From the NCBI GenBank assembly GCA_023422695.1, contig JAFAGN010000098.1:1-6267 (forward strand): a stretch of 6,267 bases of DNA, given 5' to 3'. Within the stretch, counting starts at the first letter, position 1; each line of letters starts with the position of its first letter. Under the pieces are notes generated by a model, which worked only from the letters and a program-made list of their open reading frames with translations, searched no databases and was not told the DNA's origin. This document shows positions 1 to 6,267 of this stretch, in pieces. The stretch comes from Pseudomonadota bacterium (GTDB lineage: Bacteria > Pseudomonadota > Alphaproteobacteria > Sphingomonadales > Sphingomonadaceae). A program made the translations under genes and the position numbers.

Positions 1-20
1 GCCCCCGCCTTCGCGGGGGC
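1..20. repeat. GC-rich hairpin repeat at the window edge
   Basis: A perfect inverted repeat has arms GCCCCCGC (1-8) and GCGGGGGC (13-20) around a CTTC loop, followed by GACGAT. From memory, repeats of this form (a GTC-type head next to a GC-rich palindrome) are scattered between genes in sphingomonads. It may be cut by the window edge, so a partner arm could lie further left. No T-run follows on the plus strand, so it is a poor intrinsic terminator in that direction. It may lie downstream of a gene outside the window. Confidence 0.6.
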
Positions 21-54
21 GACGATCCTATCGCATATCCTTTCACCCTTTACA

Positions 55-72
55 GTTGACGTAAACGTCAAC
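55..72. promoter_or_regulatory. Perfect palindromic operator candidate upstream of the crotonase gene
   Basis: GTTGACGT (55-62), AA, ACGTCAAC (65-72) is an exact 8-2-8 palindrome that ends 36 bases before the crotonase ATG. Such symmetry is typical of a dimeric regulator site. The core TTGACGTnnACGTCAA resembles, as I recall it, the operators of MerR-family LiuR-type regulators, which control branched-chain amino acid and acyl-CoA breakdown in proteobacteria. The gene content downstream fits that. The regulator assignment is inference, and no regulator gene is in the window. Confidence 0.55.
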
Positions 73-85
73 CTGCCGCGATACT
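56..85 (+). promoter_or_regulatory. Candidate promoter for the crotonase gene, overlapping the palindrome
   Basis: TTGACG (56-61) matches five of six bases of a -35 box. GATACT (80-85) matches four of six bases of a -10 box. The spacer is 18 bases, slightly long. The palindrome covers the -35 box and half of the spacer, an arrangement like that of MerR-family regulated promoters. Transcription would begin near position 92, giving a very short leader with the ribosome binding site GGGAGAG (95-101) close to the 5' end. The boxes were picked by eye. Confidence 0.4.
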
Positions 86-108
86 CGCCCGAAAGGGAGA
101 GATTCGCG

Positions 109-903
109 ATGACCGACACCACCATCCTCACCGAACGCCGCGGCCATGTCCTGATCGTCACGATCAACCGGCCCGAGGCGCGCAACGCGGTCAATGCTGC
201 GGTCCATATCGGTATCGGCACGGCGCTCGAAGAAGCCGAAGCCGACCCCGAAATCCGCGCGGTCGTGATCACCGGCGCGGGCGACAAAAGTTTTTGCGCC
301 GGCGCCGACCTGGTCGCGCTGTCGCGCGGCGAAAGCCTTTATCCCGACGATCCGGCGCAGCAGGCTTGGGGCTTTGCCGGCATGGTGTCGCACCCGATCT
401 CGAAACCAATCATCGCCGCGGTGAACGGCTTCGCGTTCGGGGGTGGCTGCGAAATTGCGCTGATGAGCGACATCATCGTCGCCGCCGATCACGCGCAGTT
501 CGGGCTGCCCGAGGTCAAGGTCGGGCTGTTCGCCGCAGCGGGCGGCGCGTTCCGCCTCGCGCAGCAGCTGCCGCGCAAGCTGGCGATGGAATATATGCTG
601 ACCGGCGACCCGATCCCCGCCGCGCGCGCTGCCGAATTTGGCCTCGTCAACCATGTCGTGCCGCTCGCCGACCTGCTACCCACCACAATCGCGCTGGCCG
701 AAAAGATCGCCGCCAATGCGCCGCTTTCGGTGCAGGCGTCGAAACGCGTGGCGCTGGGTATCCAGGACGGGCGGATTGCTGCGGACGCGCCCTATTGGGA
801 GCACAACACGATCGAACGCAGTGCCTTGATGCGCAGCGAGGACGCCCGCGAAGGCCCGCGCGCCTTTGCCGAAAAGCGCAAGCCCGAATGGAAAGCGCGC
901 TGA
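109..903 (+). CDS. Crotonase-family enoyl-CoA hydratase
   Basis: This 264-residue cytoplasmic protein has the usual length of a single-domain crotonase. It probably adds water to a trans-2-enoyl-CoA in beta-oxidation or a related acyl-CoA route. Visible family motifs are NRPEARNAVN (20-29), the oxyanion-hole segment CAGADL (63-68), and NGFAFGGGCEIAL (106-118). Glu115 and Glu135 (in GLPEVKVG) sit where the two catalytic glutamates of rat enoyl-CoA hydratase lie, so real hydratase activity is plausible. The tail EDAREGPRAFAEKRKP (244-259) is typical of a bacterial subgroup resembling mycobacterial EchA10-type proteins. The start is supported by GGGAGAG (95-101), 7 bases before the ATG. It is followed on the same strand by a thiolase-like gene after a 120-base gap, suggesting a shared acyl-CoA unit. 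The substrate cannot be read from the sequence; crotonases also include isomerases and CoA-ligand hydrolases. Confidence 0.92.
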   Translation: MTDTTILTERRGHVLIVTINRPEARNAVNAAVHIGIGTALEEAEADPEIRAVVITGAGDKSFCAGADLVALSRGESLYPDDPAQQAWGFAGMVSHPISKPIIAAVNGFAFGGGCEIALMSDIIVAADHAQFGLPEVKVGLFAAAGGAFRLAQQLPRKLAMEYMLTGDPIPAARAAEFGLVNHVVPLADLLPTTIALAEKIAANAPLSVQASKRVALGIQDGRIAADAPYWEHNTIERSALMRSEDAREGPRAFAEKRKPEWKAR

Positions 904-931
904 CATGACGATCAAAACAGGCTTCCAGTTT

Positions 932-1013
932 CCGTTCGCATCGAGCGAAGTCGAGATGCCCATCGGTTCGGCGCTTGCCTGCGGGGTGTCTCGACTTCGC
1001 TCGACACGAACGG
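932..1013. repeat. REPIN-like inverted repeat pair, copy 1
   Basis: Two 29-base arms in inverted orientation lie at 932-960 and 985-1013, around a 24-base spacer. Arm against arm, 25 of 29 positions pair perfectly, with two further G-T wobbles in RNA. Each arm also folds by itself: a 3-bp outer stem, a two-base GA bulge on one side, an inner TCGA/TCGA stem and a GCGAAG-type loop. Both arms are identical to those of copy 2 at 2537-2616, and the first six spacer bases (CATCGG) are shared as well. The layout matches REP doublets (REPINs or BIMEs), which are spread by RAYT transposases encoded elsewhere in the genome. It fills most of the gap between two co-oriented genes and could affect mRNA stability or read-through between them. 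Confidence 0.85.
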
Positions 1014-1016
1014 AGA
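1012..1016 (+). promoter_or_regulatory. Ribosome binding site of the thiolase-like gene, overlapping the repeat end
   Basis: GGAGA lies 7 bases upstream of the ATG at 1024 and is the only good Shine-Dalgarno match there. Its first two Gs (1012-1013) are the last bases of the right repeat arm, and those bases pair with 932-933 if the long hairpin forms. The repeat could therefore reduce translation starts on this gene. Confidence 0.6.
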
Positions 1017-1023
1017 TTGTTGA

Positions 1024-2520
1024 ATGACCGATCCCGAACGCATCCCCGTCATCATCGGGGTCGGACAGGTCAATGATCGCCCCGCCGATCCCGATAACGG
1101 GCTGGATTCGCTCGGGCTGATGGTCGCGGCACTCAAGGTCGCCGCCGATGACGCGGGCGTCCCGCTAGCCGACCTCGACAGCCTCGCGATCGTCGACCAG
1201 ATCAGCTTCCACCACCTCGGCAAGCTCTGCGACCCCCTCGCCGCGGCGATCGGCGCCAGCCCCGCGATCAACTATCAATCCGCCGCGCCGCACGGCGACA
1301 CCCCGGTGCGGCTGCTCAACGAGGCCGCGAACCGCATCGGTGCGGGCGAGGTCAAGCTCGCCGCCGTCGTCGGCGCCGAAGCGCTGCGCACCGCCGCCGG
1401 CCGCGCCGCCAAGGCTGCAAGCGGCGAGGACAAAAGCTACAACGCAATCCGCAAGGTCGCGACCCGGCGCGAACCTAATTATGCCCAACTCCACGGCCTC
1501 GCCGCGCCGGTCGACGTCTATCCGCTTTATGAAAATGCCACCCGCGCGGCATGGGGCCAGAGCCTTGCGGAAGCGCAGGCCGAGAGCGCTGAAATCTGGT
1601 CGCGCTTTTCCGAGGTCGCCGCCGCGAACGACGGCGCGTGGATCCGCAAGGCTGCGACGCCGGAGGACGTTTTGCGCACCGACGAACGCAATCGCCCGAT
1701 CGCCTTTCCCTATTCCAAGCTGATGGTCGCCAACTCGTCGGTCAATCAGGGCGCGGGCTTCATCGTCGCAAGCCTCGCCGAGGCGCGGCGGCGTGGAATC
1801 GCCGAGGATCGGCTGATCTACGTCGGCATGGGCGCAGCGGCGAAAGAGCCCGCGAGCATCCTCCACCGCGACCGTTATGACGGCAGCGTCAGCATGGAAA
1901 CGTCGATCACGCGCACGCTCGATCTGAACGGCATGACCGCCGCCGATTTCGACCATGTCGAACTTTACAGCTGCTTTCCCTGCGTTCCGAAGATGGCCCG
2001 GCGCATCCTCGGCTGGCCGGTCGATCGCCCCGCGACGGTGTTTGGCGGGCTGACCTTTGGCGGCGGCCCGATCGCCAATTATATGAGCCATGCGATCGTT
2101 TCGATGGTGGGCAAGTTGCGCAACGAGGGCCGCTACGGCTTCCTGTTCGCCAACGGCGGCTTCGCGACCGACAATCATTGCATCGTGCTGGGCAAGAACC
2201 CGATCGCCGCCCCGCGTTTCCCGCAGGATTTCGACTATCAGGCGGAGGCCGAAACGAAGCGCGGACCGGTTCCCGAACTGGTCGAGGACTATTCCGGACC
2301 GGCGGCGATCGAAAGCTACACGATCTTTTACGGTCGCGATGGGGCGCCGAAGGCAGGTGTCGTAGTGGCGCGAACGCCGGAGGACAAGCGCACGCTGGCG
2401 CATGTCGATGTGAGCGATGCAACGATGCTGGCTTTTCTGACGGACGGGGCCAATGAGCCGGTGGGAACGGTGGGACGAGTCGTTCCGCTTGACGAAGGGT
2501 TCGGCTGGCGGGCGGCCTGA
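1024..2520 (+). CDS. Thiolase-like protein (TLP1 / SCP2-thiolase-like), probably annotated as acetyl-CoA acetyltransferase
   Basis: The 498-residue protein has an SCP2-thiolase-like core (about 6-400) and an extra C-terminal region (about 425-490) resembling the added beta-barrel domain (TLP1_add_C) of mycobacterial thiolase-like protein 1. Core landmarks are IPVIIGVGQV (7-16), VVGAEAL (115-121), ELYSCFP (313-319), GGLTFGGGPIANYMSHA (341-357) and ANGGFATDNH (376-385). Key residues look absent. The usual nucleophilic cysteine region (about 84-95, YQSAAPHGDTP) has no Cys, and the GHP histidine motif reads GGGP (346-349). The only cysteines are 69, 317, 320 and 386. It is therefore unlikely to be a classical acetyl-CoA acetyltransferase; it may bind an acyl-CoA or do modified chemistry. 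It follows the crotonase gene on the same strand, so an acyl-CoA role is likely. The start is supported by GGAGA 7 bases upstream. Confidence 0.88.
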   Translation: MTDPERIPVIIGVGQVNDRPADPDNGLDSLGLMVAALKVAADDAGVPLADLDSLAIVDQISFHHLGKLCDPLAAAIGASPAINYQSAAPHGDTPVRLLNEAANRIGAGEVKLAAVVGAEALRTAAGRAAKAASGEDKSYNAIRKVATRREPNYAQLHGLAAPVDVYPLYENATRAAWGQSLAEAQAESAEIWSRFSEVAAANDGAWIRKAATPEDVLRTDERNRPIAFPYSKLMVANSSVNQGAGFIVASLAEARRRGIAEDRLIYVGMGAAAKEPASILHRDRYDGSVSMETSITRTLDLNGMTAADFDHVELYSCFPCVPKMARRILGWPVDRPATVFGGLTFGGGPIANYMSHAIVSMVGKLRNEGRYGFLFANGGFATDNHCIVLGKNPIAAPRFPQDFDYQAEAETKRGPVPELVEDYSGPAAIESYTIFYGRDGAPKAGVVVARTPEDKRTLAHVDVSDATMLAFLTDGANEPVGTVGRVVPLDEGFGWRAA

Positions 2521-2536
2521 CGCCGCCCTTCCTGTT

Positions 2537-2616
2537 CCGTTCGCATCGAGCGAAGTCGAGATGCCCATCGGGCGTGTACGGCTTCATGGTGTCTCGACTT
2601 CGCTCGACACGAACGG
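2537..2616. repeat. REPIN-like inverted repeat pair, copy 2, in a convergent gap
   Basis: The arms at 2537-2565 and 2588-2616 are base-for-base identical to those of copy 1, around a 22-base spacer that shares only its first six bases (CATCGG) with copy 1. It lies between the stop codons of the thiolase-like gene (2520) and the minus-strand aldehyde dehydrogenase (2639). GGTTTT (2617-2622) directly follows on the plus strand, so the hairpin could act as a weak intrinsic terminator for the thiolase-like transcript. No T-run follows in the minus direction. Short reading frames across the repeat encode recurrent peptides such as GISTSLDANG and are not genes. Confidence 0.85.
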
Positions 2617-2638
2617 GGTTTTGAGCGCCCGCTCGCCA

Positions 2639-4138
2639 TCAAAGTTCGAAACTCACCCCCTGCGCCAGCGGCAACGCATCCGAATAATTGATCGTATTCG
2701 TCGCGCGCCGCATATATTGGCGCCAGCTGTCCGAGCCGCTTTCGCGCCCGCCGCCGGTTTCCTTTTCGCCCCCGAACGCGCCACCGATCTCGGCGCCGCT
2801 CGTTCCCAGATTGACATTGGCGATGCCGCAGTCGCTCGCCGCCAAGAACTGCTCGGCCTCGCGCATGTCGGTGGTGAAGATCGCCGACGACAGGCCGGCG
2901 GCGACATTGTTGTGGAGGTCGATCGCCGCGTCAAAGTCATCATAGCGCATGACATACAGGATCGGGGCGAATGTCTCGTCCAGCACCGGCCCCACCTGCC
3001 CCGGCATTTCGACCAGCGCGGGTGTCACATAAAAGCTGTCGCCGTCGCCGACGCGGTCGCCGCCGGACACCATCCCGCCCGCGGCGCGCGCCGCATCGAG
3101 CGCGCTTTGCATCGCGTCGAACGCTGCGCGGTCGATCAGCGGCCCGACAAGCACCTCGCCCTCCAACGGGTTGCCGACGCGAACGCTGTGATAGGCCGCT
3201 TTCAACCGCGCGACGAAGCCATCGTAAATGCAGTCGTGCACGAACAAACGCCGCGTCGTCGTACAACGCTGACCCGCGGTCCCCATCGCCCCGAACGCGA
3301 CCCCGCGCAGCGCAAGGTCGAGGTCGGCCGACGGCGCGACGATCGCACCATTGTTGCCGCCCAGTTCCAAAATCGCGCGGGCAAAGCGCGCCGAAAGCCG
3401 CGGCGCGACGCTGCGCCCCATGCGCGTCGAGCCGGTCGCGGACACGAGCGCGACGCGCCCATCGTCCACCAGCGCTTCGCCTGCCTCGCGCCCACCCACC
3501 AGCAGCTGCGACAGCCCCTCCGGCGCGTCGCCGAAACGTGTGAGCGCCCGCTCGAACACCGCCTGCACCGCCAGCGCGGTCAGCGGCGTCTTTTCCGACG
3601 GTTTCCACACCACGCTATTGCCGCAAACCAGCGCAATCGCGGCATTCCACGCCCACACCGCGACCGGAAAATTGAACGCCGAAATCACCCCGACGACGCC
3701 CAGCGGATGCCACACCTCCATCATCCGGTGACCCGGCCTTTCGGTGGCAATAGTCAGACCGTAAAGCTGGCGCGAGAGGCCGACCGCAAAATCGCAGATG
3801 TCGATCATCTCCTGCACTTCGCCCGCGCCCTCGGACGGAATTTTACCCGCCTCGATCGTCACCAGCCTGGCCAGATCGTCTTTCGCCGCGCGCAGTTCGT
3901 CGCCCCACAGCCGCACCAACTCGCCGCGGCGCGGCGCGGGGACATGGCGCCAGCTGCGGAAAGCGGCGGTCGCCTGGTGCAAGCGTTCGTCGATCTCCGC
4001 CGCGTCAGCCACCTTGACCAGACCCAGTCGCTCGCCGGTCAGCGGCGTCACCGATGGCATCGACCCCTCGGTCCACAATCGGCGATCAATCCCCAAGCCA
4101 TCGAGAAGCTGCCCCACCGCTCCGCCGATCCCCGTCAT
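2639..4138 (-). CDS. amaB: ALDH7-family aldehyde dehydrogenase, AmaB-like (2-aminoadipate semialdehyde dehydrogenase)
   Basis: This 499-residue protein closely resembles antiquitin (human ALDH7A1) and bacterial AmaB. These enzymes oxidise 2-aminoadipate 6-semialdehyde, in equilibrium with piperideine-6-carboxylate, to 2-aminoadipate with NAD+ in lysine breakdown. Catalytic residues are all present: Asn156 in AFNFPVAVW, Lys179 in WKPSEK, the NAD-binding GSTRMG (236-241), Glu258 in LELGGNNG, Cys292 in GTAGQRCTTTRR and Glu388 in ETFAPI. Arg291, next to the catalytic Cys, and the glutamates in GEVQE (106-110) match the carboxylate/amino recognition pattern of antiquitins. The tail GGEKETGGGRESGSDSW (456-472) to PLAQGV is a family signature. 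I chose the ATG at 4138 because AAAGGA lies 6 bases upstream; a GTG at 4168 and an ATG at 4144 are also in frame. No other lysine-pathway gene is in the window, so the exact substrate is inferred. Confidence 0.9.
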   Translation of the reverse strand: MTGIGGAVGQLLDGLGIDRRLWTEGSMPSVTPLTGERLGLVKVADAAEIDERLHQATAAFRSWRHVPAPRRGELVRLWGDELRAAKDDLARLVTIEAGKIPSEGAGEVQEMIDICDFAVGLSRQLYGLTIATERPGHRMMEVWHPLGVVGVISAFNFPVAVWAWNAAIALVCGNSVVWKPSEKTPLTALAVQAVFERALTRFGDAPEGLSQLLVGGREAGEALVDDGRVALVSATGSTRMGRSVAPRLSARFARAILELGGNNGAIVAPSADLDLALRGVAFGAMGTAGQRCTTTRRLFVHDCIYDGFVARLKAAYHSVRVGNPLEGEVLVGPLIDRAAFDAMQSALDAARAAGGMVSGGDRVGDGDSFYVTPALVEMPGQVGPVLDETFAPILYVMRYDDFDAAIDLHNNVAAGLSSAIFTTDMREAEQFLAASDCGIANVNLGTSGAEIGGAFGGEKETGGGRESGSDSWRQYMRRATNTINYSDALPLAQGVSFEL

Positions 4139-4144
4139 CGTCAT

Positions 4145-4150
4145 TCCTTT
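4145..4150 (-). promoter_or_regulatory. Ribosome binding site that decides the aldehyde dehydrogenase start
   Basis: AAAGGA on the minus strand lies 6 bases before the ATG at 4138. It directly abuts the ATG at 4144 and lies inside the frame opened by the GTG at 4168, so neither of those starts is well served by it. This supports a 499-residue product rather than 501 or 509. Confidence 0.6.
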
Positions 4151-4226
4151 CGCCTGCAATGCACCCACGCCCTTGCAACTTGTGGTTCGCGGGCTATCGG
4201 TTCACGCGGTCAATGCAAGCCGAAAC

Positions 4227-4233
4227 GGGAGAG
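4227..4233 (+). promoter_or_regulatory. Ribosome binding site that decides the acs GTG start
   Basis: GGGAGAG lies 5 bases before the GTG at 4239. The reading frame is open back to an ATG at 3798, but that stretch is antisense to the aldehyde dehydrogenase and has no family similarity. The GTG start gives 654 residues, close to the 652 of E. coli Acs. Confidence 0.8.
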
Positions 4234-4238
4234 TCCAA

Positions 4239-6203
<1,965 letters not shown>

Positions 6204-6224
6204 GTCGGTCTTGGAAAAATGGAA

Positions 6225-6250
6225 CCGTAGCCCTGAGCCTGTCGAAGGGC
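6225..6250. repeat. REP-like element of a second family, downstream of acs
   Basis: CCGTAG leads into a hairpin in which GCCCT (6230-6234) pairs with AGGGC (6246-6250). GA (6235-6236) can pair with TC (6242-6243), leaving a two-base GA bulge (6244-6245) like the bulge in the 29-base arms. The GTAG tetranucleotide (6227-6230) beside an imperfect palindrome is a known hallmark of REP sequences recognised by RAYT transposases. I recall this sequence as widespread in sphingomonads and xanthomonads. No inverted partner is visible before the window ends. No T-run follows, so it is not a convincing acs terminator. Confidence 0.7.
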
Positions 6251-6267
6251 GCCTCGCCGAGAAGCGC

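Larger units (their letters stand above)
4139..4238. promoter_or_regulatory. Divergent promoter region between the aldehyde dehydrogenase and acs genes
   Basis: This 100-base gap must hold the start signals of both divergent genes. TGCAA occurs three times on the plus strand (4155-4159, 4174-4178 and 4214-4218), and CTTGCA (4172-4177) with TGCAAG (4214-4219) forms a spaced inverted repeat. A weak plus-strand promoter could be TTGCAA (4173-4178) with TATCGG (4195-4200). On the minus strand, TTGACC (4213-4208) is a possible -35 box, but no good -10 box follows it. No palindromic repeat of the types seen in the other gaps is present. Confidence 0.45.

Noticed and set aside
43..654. A 203-codon minus-strand frame opposite the crotonase gene
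   Set aside because: It is rich in Arg, Asp and Gly with no motif, lies entirely opposite a gene with intact catalytic residues, and spans the promoter and palindrome.
932..1013. The inverted repeats as ends of an insertion sequence or a small non-autonomous transposon with target-site duplications
   Set aside because: The flanks show no matching direct repeats, the element is only about 80 bases, and the arms fold individually. A REP doublet explains it better.
1165..2568. A 467-codon minus-strand frame opposite the thiolase-like gene, beginning in the repeat
   Set aside because: Its first residues (GISTSLDANG) are encoded by the repeat arm, and the same peptide recurs at copy 1. The rest is antisense to a well-supported gene.
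932..2616. The repeated elements as a CRISPR array
   Set aside because: There are only two copies, far apart with genes between, in inverted pairs and not direct repeats with regular spacers, and no cas gene is present.
6204..6267. A gene start or a strong terminator after acs
   Set aside because: Only 64 bases remain. No supported start codon with a ribosome binding site is visible, and the hairpin at 6230-6250 has no T-run after it.

Overview
The window is GC-rich DNA that looks like an alphaproteobacterial chromosome, most probably a sphingomonad (Sphingopyxis, Sphingomonas or a relative). This rests on codon usage, on the protein families present, and on small palindromic repeats that I remember as very common in sphingomonad genomes. 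No database was searched, so the genus is an inference. All four genes are intact, and all are metabolic enzymes that act on acyl-CoA, aldehyde or acetate substrates.

Layout. Positions 1-108 hold a short GC-rich hairpin repeat and a perfect 8-2-8 palindrome that sits inside a plausible promoter. Next come two co-oriented genes: a crotonase-family enoyl-CoA hydratase (109-903) and a thiolase-like protein (1024-2520). The thiolase-like protein resembles the TLP1 / SCP2-thiolase-like group and lacks the expected catalytic Cys and the GHP His. A convergent gap (2521-2638) follows. An ALDH7-family aldehyde dehydrogenase (AmaB-like, 2639-4138) lies on the minus strand. A 100-bp divergent gap separates it from a full-length AMP-forming acetyl-CoA synthetase (4239-6203) that starts at GTG. 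The last 64 bases hold another palindromic repeat.

How the genes fit together. The crotonase and thiolase-like genes probably form a small acyl-CoA unit, perhaps under an acyl-CoA or branched-chain catabolism regulator. The aldehyde dehydrogenase would oxidise aminoadipate semialdehyde or a related aldehyde from lysine breakdown, whose carbon ends as acetyl-CoA. Acs activates free acetate to acetyl-CoA. The shared theme is feeding carbon into acetyl-CoA, but the genes are not one obvious pathway.

The most unusual structure is between genes. Two copies of an inverted pair of 29-base arms (932-1013 and 2537-2616) look like REPINs. The two arm types differ by paired, compensatory changes, which supports each arm folding as its own hairpin. 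Other palindromic repeats lie at both ends of the window, while the divergent promoter gap has none of these. I saw no phage, CRISPR, toxin-antitoxin, tRNA or transposase genes, and no clearly new multi-gene system.
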